NCBI GenBank assembly: GCA_002335495.1
Contig: DDBW01000006.1
Span: forward strand, 4,701 to 68,700
Length of the DNA stretch: 64,000 nt
Source: Candidatus Dojkabacteria bacterium UBA2022
Lineage (GTDB): Bacteria; Patescibacteriota; Dojkabacteria; SC72
Reading direction: 5' to 3'
The translations under genes and the position numbers were made by a program. Shown piece by piece: positions 1 to 8,268 of the stretch (position 1 is the stretch's first letter; each line of letters starts with the position of its first letter). The notes below the pieces were generated by a model. That model ran no database searches, was not told the origin of the DNA, and saw only the letters and a list, made by a program, of their open reading frames with translations.

Positions 1-24
1 AGTCTCAAGGCTTTAACTTTAACA

Positions 25-684
25 ATGCTTGGTTTTCTTCTCCTAATTCTATCTGCGGTAATATCTTTATTTGCTGTGTTGGGTAGCTTAACTCTGGTAC
101 CGGTTATCATACGTTCTACAGTAACGAGGTTTTCAAGAGTGATTGGGCTAATTAAGCACGGTGCTCCAGTTGGGGTTGTTTATGATGCTGAAAGCAAAAA
201 GCCTCTGAGGTTTGCAGAGGTGTCTATTTTTGATAATAACAATGTTTTGGTAAGAAGAGATTTTACTAATAGCAAAGGGGAGTTTACTGCTAATTTGGAT
301 ATTGGTAGATATAGGGTTTTGGTTGATAGAAAGGGGTATATTTTCCCAAGTTTGATTGTAAGAAAGAGTGAGGATGAGAATTATAAGCGGGTGTATAGGG
401 GAGAAACGATTATTGTCTCAAAGAGAAACCCAATGTTTATATCTATTCCATTAGATCCTAAGAATATGATGGGATACGAAGTGAAGAGTATATATAGAAA
501 GCAACGTTTGGTGCATTTCCTTAAGCATCTCAATGTTCTGATTACTGTCGTTGGTTTGTTAATTGCTTTCTATGCTTTTGAAAGAAATGTGACTTGGTTC
601 AACCTTATTTTATTGCTTCTGTATATTCCTGTTTTTGGAATTTATCTTAAAGCCGTAGTCAAATTGAATATAGGGTTGAAGTAG
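25..684 (+). CDS. Membrane protein with carboxypeptidase-regulatory-like domain (possibly 5'-truncated)
   Basis: Residues 1-30 form a membrane segment. A beta-sandwich of the CarboxypepD_reg type follows (about 45-105: G-V-V-Y-D-A-E-S-K-K-P-L, then N-S-K-G-E-F-T-A and Y-R-V-L-V), and two more membrane segments lie near the C-terminus (about 165-185 and 192-212). Such domains usually sit outside the membrane as small adhesive or structural modules. The frame is open to the left window edge, so ATG 25 may be internal and the protein longer. Substrate and role are unknown. The gene is followed closely by a tRNA promoter. Confidence 0.6.
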   Translation: MLGFLLLILSAVISLFAVLGSLTLVPVIIRSTVTRFSRVIGLIKHGAPVGVVYDAESKKPLRFAEVSIFDNNNVLVRRDFTNSKGEFTANLDIGRYRVLVDRKGYIFPSLIVRKSEDENYKRVYRGETIIVSKRNPMFISIPLDPKNMMGYEVKSIYRKQRLVHFLKHLNVLITVVGLLIAFYAFERNVTWFNLILLLLYIPVFGIYLKAVVKLNIGLK

Positions 685-691
685 TAATATA

Positions 692-720
692 TTGAAAAAA
701 TATTATTATATTGATATCAT
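692..720 (+). promoter_or_regulatory. Sigma70-type promoter of tRNA-Lys
   Basis: TTGAAA at 692-697, a 17-base spacer, and TATCAT at 715-720. Transcription would begin about a dozen bases before the mature 5' end at 739. Confidence 0.6.
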
Positions 721-738
721 CTACAGATTTACAGCCGT

Positions 739-814
739 GGATGTGTAGCTCAACTGGTAGAGCAAGCGGCTCTTAACCGTTAGGTTCAGGGTTCGAGTCC
801 CTGCACATCCACCA
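739..814 (+). tRNA. tRNA-Lys (CTT)
   Basis: A complete 76-base cloverleaf. The acceptor stem is GGATGTG with CACATCC, the D-stem GCTC with GAGC, and the anticodon stem AGCGG with CCGTT around the loop CTCTTAA (anticodon CTT, codon AAG). The T-stem is CAGGG with CCCTG around TTCGAGT. Discriminator A and CCA are both encoded. Confidence 0.95.
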
Positions 815-898
815 TTCTCATATTGACCTCATCTTATTTTATAAAATGCAAAGAGACCCTTACAGGCCTCTTCACATTTATATACTTTGTAACCTTAG

Positions 899-1345
899 TT
901 ACTTAGTAATCTTTATCTCTTTTGCTTTTACTTCCTCAGCCTTTGGCATTTTTATTGTAAGAACCCCGTTCTCCATCTTAGCCTCTGCCTTATCTGAATC
1001 TATCTTGCACGGAAGATTAAATCTCTGTTCGTATGATGATTCCATACTTCTATAGAAATACTTCTTTTTATCATCACTCTTTTCTTCCTCTTTAGATGAT
1101 GCAGATATTGTAAGGACTTCGTTGTCCAAGGATATTTTTACATCCTCCTCTTTAATTCCTGGAAGGGCCATTTTAACGAATACCTCATTTCCTTCCTCCC
1201 ACATATCAGCACTGAGGCTTTTTGATACAGATGGGGTTAGGGTGAAGAAGTCATCAAATGGAGATGTGAAAAAATCATCCATTATTGACCTGAATGGCCT
1301 GTAGATGACTCTGTTATCGTCGTTATTTCTTTTGATTATTTGCAT
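899..1345 (-). CDS. hsp20: Small heat shock protein, Hsp20/alpha-crystallin family
   Basis: An ATP-independent holdase that binds unfolding proteins in the cytoplasm. The 148-residue length is normal. The N-terminal arm is followed by an alpha-crystallin domain (about 43-135) with the family signatures A-L-P-G-I-K-E-E-D-V-K-I and the strand G-V-L-T-I-K-M-P-K. The C-terminal tail keeps the I-x-I motif (I-K-I) used for oligomer contacts. It is monocistronic. Its promoter, just upstream, overlaps a CIRCE-like operator, so HrcA-type heat-shock control is likely. Confidence 0.93.
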   Translation of the reverse strand: MQIIKRNNDDNRVIYRPFRSIMDDFFTSPFDDFFTLTPSVSKSLSADMWEEGNEVFVKMALPGIKEEDVKISLDNEVLTISASSKEEEKSDDKKKYFYRSMESSYEQRFNLPCKIDSDKAEAKMENGVLTIKMPKAEEVKAKEIKITK

Positions 1346-1387
1346 TGTATTTAAAAATGATAAATTAAATACCGAAGGGATTACCTT

Positions 1388-1424
1388 CTAGCAAAGTATA
1401 GCTCCGAGTGCTAATTTCTGTCAA
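1388..1424 (-). promoter_or_regulatory. hsp20 promoter overlapped by a CIRCE-like operator
   Basis: On the minus strand: TTGACA (1424-1419), an 18-base spacer, and TATACT (1400-1395), about 50 bases before the hsp20 start. TTAGCACTC (1414-1406), a 9-base gap and CTTTGCTAG (1396-1388) match the CIRCE layout TTAGCACTC-N9-GAGTGCTAA. One half is perfect, the other keeps 5 of 9 bases, and the spacing is exact. HrcA bound here would cover both the spacer and the -10. The HrcA gene is not in this window. Confidence 0.75.
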
Positions 1425-1431
1425 GATGGAC

Positions 1432-2376
1432 TCAGAAGTTAAGGATTAACTCTGAGGTTATATAGACTGCATATATAAAAAGGAGAATATAACCTTCTTT
1501 TCTGGTTATAGTCCTATCATTGATTACCATGAGGGAGAACATGAATATTGTGATTGATAGTAGAATTAAAGCGGGGATTAAGCTTGTGAAGTTAACAAGC
1601 GTAGTTGGTCGTATTAGGATAAGTAGTCCAAGCACCGCTGAGTTAAAGGTTGCACTGCCAATGAAGTTTCCTGCTGCCAGTTTACCCATATCACCATTCT
1701 TACTTCTAAGCATAATTACGATTTCTGGAAGGTTTGTTCCAATTCCCAGTACGAGCAATCCTATTATCAAAGGTGGGGTATTTAAGGCTTCTGCAAGTCC
1801 TAGGGCGGTTGAAACGGTTAGGTTTGCGCTAAGGATCAGTCCTGCTATTCCAAGAATTGATTTGATTAGAAGGGTGGATAGCTTTCTGTTGCTATGATTA
1901 TTAGTAATTTCCCATACTTTACTCTTTGCGATTATATATACGACGAAGCCGGAGTACAGAGCGAGGAGGAATATTCCTTCCATCCAGTCCATCCTACCGT
2001 CAATGAGTACAAGTATCTGTGCATAGATAATTGCTAAGGAGAATAGTACCTCTTTAGTACTATACATCCCTTTAAAAGGTAGCGATTTATTCTTGATTGC
2101 GCTTATCCCTATAACAAGGGTGAGTAGTATTATGGTTGCTCCCACAATATTTCCTACGGATAATCCCGAGTATCCGCTTGAAGCTGCATTGATTGCTACG
2201 AAGGTTTCTGGAAGGGAAGAGGTCATTGCAAGAATTACAAAACCTATAAGGAAGGTGTTAACTCCAAGTCTTCGTGATATCCCAACGAAAGATGACTCTA
2301 TAAGATCTGCTGATTTAACCAGAAGAAATATTAATACAAGAAGTGATCCTATTGTGGGCAGTATATCCATGTTCAA
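1432..2376 (-). CDS. Sodium/calcium exchanger family (CaCA) membrane antiporter
   Basis: A 314-residue inner-membrane cation antiporter with about ten hydrophobic segments in two inverted halves. Both halves carry the alpha-repeat signature: S-L-P-E-T-F-V-A-I with S-V-G-N-I-V-G in the first, and N-L-P-E-I-V-I-M with A-G-N-F-I-G-S in the second. This pairing is typical of YrbG-like calcium/proton or calcium/sodium exchangers. The ion cannot be read from sequence. The gene ends in TGA with another stop seven codons on, and the hsp20 -35 box lies just past its 3' end. Confidence 0.85.
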   Translation of the reverse strand: MNMDILPTIGSLLVLIFLLVKSADLIESSFVGISRRLGVNTFLIGFVILAMTSSLPETFVAINAASSGYSGLSVGNIVGATIILLTLVIGISAIKNKSLPFKGMYSTKEVLFSLAIIYAQILVLIDGRMDWMEGIFLLALYSGFVVYIIAKSKVWEITNNHSNRKLSTLLIKSILGIAGLILSANLTVSTALGLAEALNTPPLIIGLLVLGIGTNLPEIVIMLRSKNGDMGKLAAGNFIGSATFNSAVLGLLILIRPTTLVNFTSLIPALILLSITIFMFSLMVINDRTITRKEGYILLFIYAVYITSELILNF

Positions 2377-2428
2377 TAGTGTAGCATATGTTTATAAAAT
2401 ATTCAGAATATCCTTATTACCCGTGTTA

Positions 2429-2875
2429 TTAGTTGATTTCAATCCAACTATACCCTCCCTCTTTTTCATATAGTTCCTGGTTAAAGAACTTCATTTGAAC
2501 AGGGGTTATTTCATATACGACTCTTCCTATGCTCTTGATTATCTCCTTTGCATTATACTTTGAAGGATCTTTTGTGAATTGAGAAATAAACCAGATTACC
2601 TTTTTAAGATCCGTAACCTTCTTTGCTTCTCCCCATGCTTGAATAGCTTTCTTTTTATCTGCAGGGGTTTGATGTGTATCAGTTATTGTAAAGGCAACTT
2701 TGCTGTTCTCTTCAATCTGTTTTACGTGTATGGTTTCTGGACCCGAGAGGAAGTAGAAGTGAAGGTCTTTGTCTACAACATAATATACGTTACATAACCA
2801 TGGGTGATCACTGTCGCTTGTTCCTAACGACATTATCTTATTTTTGTCTAAAAAGTCTTTTATTTCCTTCTGCAT
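2429..2875 (-). CDS. Pyridoxamine 5'-phosphate oxidase-like flavin-binding protein
   Basis: A 148-residue split-barrel protein of the PNPOx-like family. The N-terminal helix is followed by I-M-S-L-G-T-S-D-S-D-H-P-W, then a barrel with D-L-H-F-Y-F-L-S-G-P-E-T-I-H and the strand K-V-A-F-T-I-T. Members bind FMN or F420 or act as general stress proteins. The residues for true PNP oxidase activity are not evident, so a stress or reductase role is more likely. It sits upstream of the antiporter on the same strand with a 52-base gap. Confidence 0.75.
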   Translation of the reverse strand: MQKEIKDFLDKNKIMSLGTSDSDHPWLCNVYYVVDKDLHFYFLSGPETIHVKQIEENSKVAFTITDTHQTPADKKKAIQAWGEAKKVTDLKKVIWFISQFTKDPSKYNAKEIIKSIGRVVYEITPVQMKFFNQELYEKEGGYSWIEIN

Positions 2876-2965
2876 ATATTTTCTATATGAATTATTTTTT
2901 GAATTATATCAAATGTTATTTAATATATGGTAAATTGGGGTAGGGATAATTTAAAATTTACGATT

Positions 2966-3424
2966 ATGAAAAAGAGTACAATTATCTATATATTAATAGC
3001 TTTGATTGTTGTAGTAGGTGGAGTTGCCTTGTATATATATTTGAAAAATGGTGATGATGGGTCTTCCGGGGATTCTTCCAATAATGGGGGGAATGTCCCT
3101 TCCGATAACGATGGAATTAAGGATGATGGTAGGGATTATGCTACATACAAATCAGTTGAGAAAGATGGCTTTAAGCTGGAATATAAATATGTAGGGGAGA
3201 GTACTTGGGATTATAGAATTACAGGGTCTTTGCCAAATCCTTGTTATGATGTAAAGGTGGATTCTTTAGTTAGAGAGAGCTATCCTGAACAGGTTGTATT
3301 CAATTTAACGGTTGTTGGACCAAAGAAGGATGTAGTGTGTGCACAGGTTATTAAGGAATACTCATACAGAGGAGTGTTTAATGCAAGTGAGAAGGCGAGT
3401 GTGGAGATGAATGTTGTAAATTAG
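2966..3424 (+). CDS. Membrane-anchored surface protein with one W-x-Y-x-I-T-G domain
   Basis: The start at 2966 was chosen over 2927 because it opens M-K-K-S-T directly before a strong transmembrane anchor (about 6-27). A Gly/Ser/Asn-rich linker then leads into an extracytoplasmic beta-rich domain with G-F-K-L-E-Y-K-Y, W-D-Y-R-I-T-G and a Cys pair (P-N-P-C-Y and V-V-C-A). The same signature occurs four times in the protein at 59693-61063, so this is one unit of a lineage-specific repeat family. Its 3' end overlaps the convergent gene by 4 bases. Function unknown. Confidence 0.6.
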   Translation: MKKSTIIYILIALIVVVGGVALYIYLKNGDDGSSGDSSNNGGNVPSDNDGIKDDGRDYATYKSVEKDGFKLEYKYVGESTWDYRITGSLPNPCYDVKVDSLVRESYPEQVVFNLTVVGPKKDVVCAQVIKEYSYRGVFNASEKASVEMNVVN

Positions 3425-5301
3425 GCTTCTTTCTCAATCTCTAAATAAGCTTTGTAACCTTCTTCTATTATCTCTGAAACACTTTTGTTGTTTATAAGTG
3501 CAGATCTTATTGCTGCATTTACACCCATCAATAGCATAAATTTTCTATGTGAGATTACTTTCTCTTTTGCGTCTCTCAGCAGTTTCTCTCTAACTAGAGA
3601 AACACGCACTGTTTTTCGCGGATCTTCTTTTCTTCCGTCTGCTAAATTACTCTGAGCATACATACTGTCCGCGTAGTTTACTGCGTTTAGGTAATCCACA
3701 GGTTTGGTCCTAAATCTTGCAGTTCTTATTGCTCCTGATGGAGTTTCAATCTTTGCATCTGCTGTGTTCACTCTTAATGTTAGTGCTGATGTAAAAACTG
3801 CTCCTTTTAATTTTGTCGATACAAAGGAAGTTTGGTCGGGACCTTTTGAGACCAGGTTTGCATCCTCCTCATATGTTGTTTCAAGAACTTTTCTTGGGAT
3901 GGGATCGGTGTATGCAAACATAAAGCATCCGGTACTTATTCCTTTCTTTGATTGCTCAAACTCAAGTTTAAGTGTGTTTGCAGTTTCTGCAAGGGCCTGA
4001 TCTACGGGTATACTAAGGGATGTGAGTAATACTTCTTGAAATTCTTTTATAGAAGAAATCTTTTTGCTAGGAAGGTTTGATATCTTCTCGTCAATTACTC
4101 TTTTCAACTGATGGAGTTTAGCGGGAGCGACAACCCATGCGGTTTGTAATTCGGCTGGAGGGGCTTTTTCAGGATCTCCTTCTTTTCTTTCGAGGTTTGA
4201 AATAGTGCTATCGTCTGGGTCTACGCAAACATATCCTGATCTTTCGTTATTCACGACTTGCCATCCCAGATTGCTTGCAGCTGAAGCATATAGTTTAGGT
4301 TTAACTGACTTTCGCAGGTCGTTTCTAAATCTCTCTTCGAGTGGGGGGATTTTGTAGGGAACTCTTATATCTAAAATAGGTACTTTAATGCTTTTTTTAT
4401 ATGTGATTTCAGTCTCTCTGATTATTTCGGGAGGTCTAATTGGTCTATCCTCACTCTCAATATTACATTCTTCAAACATCTTTTCTGCAAAATCTACTCC
4501 GGGTCTCCCATTTATATTAAAGTGAGGGTGCATGAAAATTATTCGATCGACTTTTCCCTTTGCATTCTTTAAAATGACGATTCTTACTGCTGGCTGCTTT
4601 TCTGCAATCTCTTTATAATTTCGTGCTTTGTTAAGATCTAGATTCCCAACAACCATAACTTCGAAGGCTTTATTTTCTGATTTTGTTAGATCGGTTCTTA
4701 TACCTTGCATTTCTTCATCAGCCCTTTTTTGATGTTTTCCATCTGTAAATTTCACTCCTAACTCTACGAATTGTTTTTTTGTCTCATCATCTTTATGTTG
4801 CCCTAATATCTTTAACCATTTATCTCTGTACTTATCTGAATTCCTCTCCTCAAATGATCCCTCCATTTTATTTTGCTGATGAATTCTCCTTAGTCCTTGT
4901 TCATTCTCAGCTTTATACTTTTCGATTGCTATCGATAAATTTTTAACGAGTTCTTCCGGATCTACTTCACCAGCCACTGGGACATCTAAGTCCCAAACTC
5001 CAGCTTCACCACCTACATGCTCAGAAGGCTGCCCTTCCTTTTTTGCATATGCCGCCTCATAGGGAAACATCTCTTTAAAGGCATTTCTAGATGAACCAAC
5101 CCCTCCGGACATCTCTAATCCAACGTTTATTGCCTTTTCTTTAAATTTATTAGTTATTGTTACTCCATATCCTGCAGCTAAAGAAAGAGATGTGGCGACC
5201 ATTAAGCTCTTTTCAGCTTTTATACCCGGAACATCTAATGTCCCAGGTTGTGGTGGATGTCCAAATGAGCTATCTGCGCCACTTAAAAACGGAATCCTCA
5301 T
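3421..5301 (-). CDS. Large hypothetical protein, no recognised family
   Basis: 626 residues without a signal peptide or clear membrane span beyond a short hydrophobic patch near 35-50. Visible features are charged helical stretches (about 115-215), a segment with F-E-V-M-V-V-G-N-L-D-L and I-I-F-M-H-P-H-F, a region that aligns to nothing I know, and a helical C-terminus ending with a K-S-V-S-E-I-I-E-E-G segment. It lies 1 base from the upstream hydrolase gene, probably one transcript. Length and intact frame argue for a real protein. I do not assign a function. Confidence 0.55.
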   Translation of the reverse strand: MRIPFLSGADSSFGHPPQPGTLDVPGIKAEKSLMVATSLSLAAGYGVTITNKFKEKAINVGLEMSGGVGSSRNAFKEMFPYEAAYAKKEGQPSEHVGGEAGVWDLDVPVAGEVDPEELVKNLSIAIEKYKAENEQGLRRIHQQNKMEGSFEERNSDKYRDKWLKILGQHKDDETKKQFVELGVKFTDGKHQKRADEEMQGIRTDLTKSENKAFEVMVVGNLDLNKARNYKEIAEKQPAVRIVILKNAKGKVDRIIFMHPHFNINGRPGVDFAEKMFEECNIESEDRPIRPPEIIRETEITYKKSIKVPILDIRVPYKIPPLEERFRNDLRKSVKPKLYASAASNLGWQVVNNERSGYVCVDPDDSTISNLERKEGDPEKAPPAELQTAWVVAPAKLHQLKRVIDEKISNLPSKKISSIKEFQEVLLTSLSIPVDQALAETANTLKLEFEQSKKGISTGCFMFAYTDPIPRKVLETTYEEDANLVSKGPDQTSFVSTKLKGAVFTSALTLRVNTADAKIETPSGAIRTARFRTKPVDYLNAVNYADSMYAQSNLADGRKEDPRKTVRVSLVREKLLRDAKEKVISHRKFMLLMGVNAAIRSALINNKSVSEIIEEGYKAYLEIEKEA

Positions 5302-5302
5302 T

Positions 5303-6079
5303 TTAAATCTCTCCTATTCTCTTAATTAAATCTACTAATGCCCTAATATTACTATCTATATTACCATCTCTTAAGAATGCATGGGGAACGGTATTTATTT
5401 CAATGTACTCACCTTTGTTCTTTTCAGGGGTATTATTATAGAAAGATTTAGTTGATTCTACGCTTATTCTTGTTAGTAATCCTTCATGATCAATCCCTCT
5501 AAATTCAGGATCAACATACTGATTACCTTTGGAGTTTCTGATTGTGAAAGGAGTCACATATACTTTGGTGTTTGAAGTAATACTTTTCATCAAAGACGAT
5601 AGAGTAGGAAATTGGGGCTTGTAGTCGTGGTTACCTGTCCACTCCCCATCCTTAGTTGATTGTCCTTCCTTTGTTACGTAGTAGTTGGCTGGATCTAAAT
5701 ATATAGCTTTGGAGATACGACTAGATACCAGGTCTAACAGGGCATATGTTGTTGGTATCGATCCCGCACTGGTGCATGCTAGAATGATTTCTGAAGTTCG
5801 ATATTTATTCGAGAAATATTTAATAACTTCAATTGCCTCATTGATAGCATACTTGTATTTCTCGTTTGCTCTAAAATCTCCTTCCATTGATGAATAATCG
5901 AAGGATACCAGAGGGCAAGAAATAGAATTGGCTAGTACTGTGTTAAATGGTATTAAATACTCTTTATCGTCGCCGTCTCCACCTATAAAAATCAATATTT
6001 TGTCAAAACTTTTATCCTCGTTATATAGATCGATTGCTATATTTTTATTTTCTCTACTTTTTATCGTAAATGTGTTCAT
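5303..6079 (-). CDS. Alpha/beta-hydrolase-fold protein
   Basis: 258 residues with the pattern of a serine hydrolase: strand I-L-I-F-I-G-G-D-G-D-D near the oxyanion region, nucleophile elbow A-C-T-S-A-G-S (degenerate G-x-S-x-G), an acid candidate in Y-L-D-P-A-N-Y and a late His in V-P-H-A-F-L. Substrate unknown. It is divergent from the MerR/TipAS regulator and shares its 77-base control region, which contains TATTACG half-sites. Control by that regulator is therefore plausible. The 626-residue hypothetical follows directly. Confidence 0.6.
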   Translation of the reverse strand: MNTFTIKSRENKNIAIDLYNEDKSFDKILIFIGGDGDDKEYLIPFNTVLANSISCPLVSFDYSSMEGDFRANEKYKYAINEAIEVIKYFSNKYRTSEIILACTSAGSIPTTYALLDLVSSRISKAIYLDPANYYVTKEGQSTKDGEWTGNHDYKPQFPTLSSLMKSITSNTKVYVTPFTIRNSKGNQYVDPEFRGIDHEGLLTRISVESTKSFYNNTPEKNKGEYIEINTVPHAFLRDGNIDSNIRALVDLIKRIGEI

Positions 6080-6120
6080 AATATACAGAATATTACGTTA
6101 TTCTTCTTTAATCAATAATG

Positions 6121-6149
6121 TTGACTATTACGTAACGTAATAGTATAAC
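6121..6149 (+). promoter_or_regulatory. MerR-type promoter with palindromic operator in the spacer
   Basis: TTGACT (6121-6126), a 17-base spacer and TATAAC (6144-6149). A perfect 8-base inverted repeat, CTATTACG (6125-6132), TAA, CGTAATAG (6136-6143), fills the spacer, the usual place for MerR-family operators. A third half-site TATTACG is at 6091-6097 on the side of the divergent gene. The start codon at 6157 is only 7 bases past the -10, so the transcript should be leaderless. Confidence 0.7.
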
Positions 6150-6156
6150 CTCGGTT

Positions 6157-6900
6157 ATGTATTCAATTAAAGAATTTGCAAAATTAAATGGAGTTACAGT
6201 GAGAACTTTACAGTTCTACGACCGTATAGGCATTTTAAAAGCTAACTACGTTAATGAGAAACACTATCGATTCTATACTATAGATTCCATTGGCATTCTC
6301 AAACAAATTCTCGTTCTAAAGGAGATAGGCTTGAGTTTGAGGGAAATGAAGGATGTTATCGGAAACCAAGATAAGTTTAGGAAGGTAGTAGAAGAACGAA
6401 AGGAAAATATTGTTGAGAAGATTAGATTATTGAATCTCACCTTAAATGATTTGAATAAATTTTTAGAAACTAAAAGTATGAGTAGTTTTGATATTGAAGA
6501 GCAAATTGAAGAGATCGAGCAGAAACGCAATGAGATGGAAGCTCGTGATAGATGGGGGCATACTGATGCATACCGTCAATCTATGGAGAAGTACTCAAAA
6601 ATGAGCAAGTCTGATCTTGAAAGGATAAAAAAAGAAGGAAAGGAGATTATGGAGGATTTTGCAGCCTTAATGAGAGAAGGAATTTCTGTCGAGGATCCTA
6701 GGGTACAGGAATTGGTTGCTCAGTATCATAGGTTTATTGGTAACTTCTACGAGTGTGACTTAAATATCTTAGGGGAACTTGCTCGTATGTACACTGCAGA
6801 TTTCAGGTTCACACGCACCTTTGAAAAGATTCAGGAGGGGTTAGCAAAGTATATGTCCGAAGCAATTCTTTATTATGTACAAGTGAGGAGTAGTTTTTAG
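6157..6900 (+). CDS. MerR-family transcriptional regulator with TipAS-type ligand domain
   Basis: 247 residues. The N-terminal MerR winged helix (about 1-70) reads Y-S-I-K-E-F-A-K-L-N-G-V-T-V-R-T-L and Y-D-R-I-G-I-L-K. A coiled-coil dimer helix (about 75-120) is followed by a TipAS-like antibiotic-recognition domain (about 130-245: Y-R-Q-S-M-E-K-Y-S-K-M and V-A-Q-Y-H-R-F-I). TipA proteins bind thiopeptides or other amphipathic drugs and activate efflux or resistance genes. The operator in its own promoter suggests autoregulation and co-control of the divergent hydrolase. Confidence 0.88.
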   Translation: MYSIKEFAKLNGVTVRTLQFYDRIGILKANYVNEKHYRFYTIDSIGILKQILVLKEIGLSLREMKDVIGNQDKFRKVVEERKENIVEKIRLLNLTLNDLNKFLETKSMSSFDIEEQIEEIEQKRNEMEARDRWGHTDAYRQSMEKYSKMSKSDLERIKKEGKEIMEDFAALMREGISVEDPRVQELVAQYHRFIGNFYECDLNILGELARMYTADFRFTRTFEKIQEGLAKYMSEAILYYVQVRSSF

Positions 6901-6946
6901 AGTATAAATTTCATACAATGGATGAATAAGTTCATTATTATTTGAG

Positions 6947-7345
6947 ATGAAATATTCATTGCCTAAAAGTAAGAGTCCTGTTTGGTTTAGATTGTTGGCT
7001 TGGATTCTCCTTTTGAATTACTCACTTTTTATCCTTAGTAGAATCATCGTCGGTGGAAATTTAGATGGTAGAGTTTTATTCTCATTCTTGATTCTCTCTA
7101 TAGTTGTAACCCTTGTATATTTCTTAGGATATTTTGGAGCTAGAATCTGGGCATATACTTTTGCTTTTGCAAATATCTTTGCTCTTGGCTACTTAATGTA
7201 CTCGGTTATATTTAATGTAGCAGATGGATGGACTGATCTAGCTTCATTTATAGGAATGTTGTTCTGGCTTATTGCTGGATTTGTTCTTGGAGCTATTTTT
7301 CAGTTGGGAATCTTTATATATAGGAAGATTAGTTCAAAGAAGTAG
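6947..7345 (+). CDS. Small four-helix integral membrane protein
   Basis: 132 residues with four hydrophobic segments (about 12-33, 42-66, 70-92 and 100-126) and a short positive N-terminus and C-terminus (K-I-S-S-K-K). No catalytic motif or family signature is visible. It follows the TipAS regulator by 46 bases and could be co-transcribed with it. Its last bases overlap the convergent aldo/keto reductase by 17. Confidence 0.5.
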   Translation: MKYSLPKSKSPVWFRLLAWILLLNYSLFILSRIIVGGNLDGRVLFSFLILSIVVTLVYFLGYFGARIWAYTFAFANIFALGYLMYSVIFNVADGWTDLASFIGMLFWLIAGFVLGAIFQLGIFIYRKISSKK

Positions 7346-8267
7346 CTGGATATAGGTCGTCAAATACATTCGAAAGTTTTGCGACATATAATCCATCATC
7401 TCTCTCAGAATCAAAGTTTTGCCAGTTTAGTAATGGCAAATCCCAAAGGGGAGCTGAGTCGTTAATAAGTTTGATATCTTCCTGTGACAGTGAGAACGAT
7501 AGCGAGTTGATATTTTCATCTATGTGATTAATCTGTCCGGCTTTCACAAGTGTTAAATGTCCTAGATCGTATAACCAGTTTAGGATGATCTGGTTTTGTG
7601 TTGCACCATACTTTTGTGAAAGCTCTACAAGTATTGGCCAATTTCGCAGAGCCGTTCTATTTCTTCTTAAACCTTGATAGATAATATGCTGAATGCCTAG
7701 CTCTTTACCTCTTTGAATAATGCCGAGCTCTTCGTATACTCTGATTTCAAAATTATGGCATATTTCGTGTAGTACAATTTTATCTTTAAATATTGAGTGG
7801 AAATAATTGAGTTGCTCGAGGTTGAAATTATTTAGGCCAAGTGTTTTCGCGTATCGTTTTTCAAAGATATATTCGATTAACTGAATTAAGCCTTCTCTTC
7901 CTAGTCTTCCTTCCATTGTGGATGAAACCATGAAAGTATCTACTTCTTTCCTTCCCATTATTTCTAAAAACTCAAAAAAGTTTTCAATAGCATCCTCTAC
8001 TGTTTGTGATTTTCCGGGATATGCACAGAACGTTAAGTATGTATCTGGGAATTCTTTTATAGCTTGTGCTAGAAGTTTAACTGCATTTCCGTTTGCGTAT
8101 GTCATATAACCGACTGCATAGTTAATTCCCTTGTTTAATGCATATTTCATACTTTCAATCTGGTCTTGATCTGTAATTCCCTTCTCTTTTAGAATTTCTT
8201 CCCCAAATCCAAAGGATCCGAGTCCAATTGGAAAGAGCTCTTTTCCGCTTATGTTGATACTATTCAT
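7329..8267 (-). CDS. Aldo/keto reductase-fold protein with a degraded active site
   Basis: 312 residues along the AKR TIM barrel: F-P-I-G-L-G-S-F-G-F-G at the first strand, a Y-A-V-G-Y-M-T-Y-A-N-G-N-A segment where active members have D-T-A-x-x-Y, K-T-L-G-L-N-N-F-N, and C-terminal G-A-T-Q-N-Q-I-I-L-N-W-L. AKRs reduce carbonyls with NADPH. The expected tetrad His after V-D-x-x is replaced (V-D-T-F-M-V-S-S), and the tetrad Asp and Lys are not evident. It may be non-catalytic or act differently. Confidence 0.75.
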   Translation of the reverse strand: MNSINISGKELFPIGLGSFGFGEEILKEKGITDQDQIESMKYALNKGINYAVGYMTYANGNAVKLLAQAIKEFPDTYLTFCAYPGKSQTVEDAIENFFEFLEIMGRKEVDTFMVSSTMEGRLGREGLIQLIEYIFEKRYAKTLGLNNFNLEQLNYFHSIFKDKIVLHEICHNFEIRVYEELGIIQRGKELGIQHIIYQGLRRNRTALRNWPILVELSQKYGATQNQIILNWLYDLGHLTLVKAGQINHIDENINSLSFSLSQEDIKLINDSAPLWDLPLLNWQNFDSERDDGLYVAKLSNVFDDLYPATSLN

Positions 8268-8268
8268 T

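Noticed and set aside
846..1055. 69-residue frame opposite hsp20
   Set aside because: Shadow of the alpha-crystallin domain codons on the other strand.
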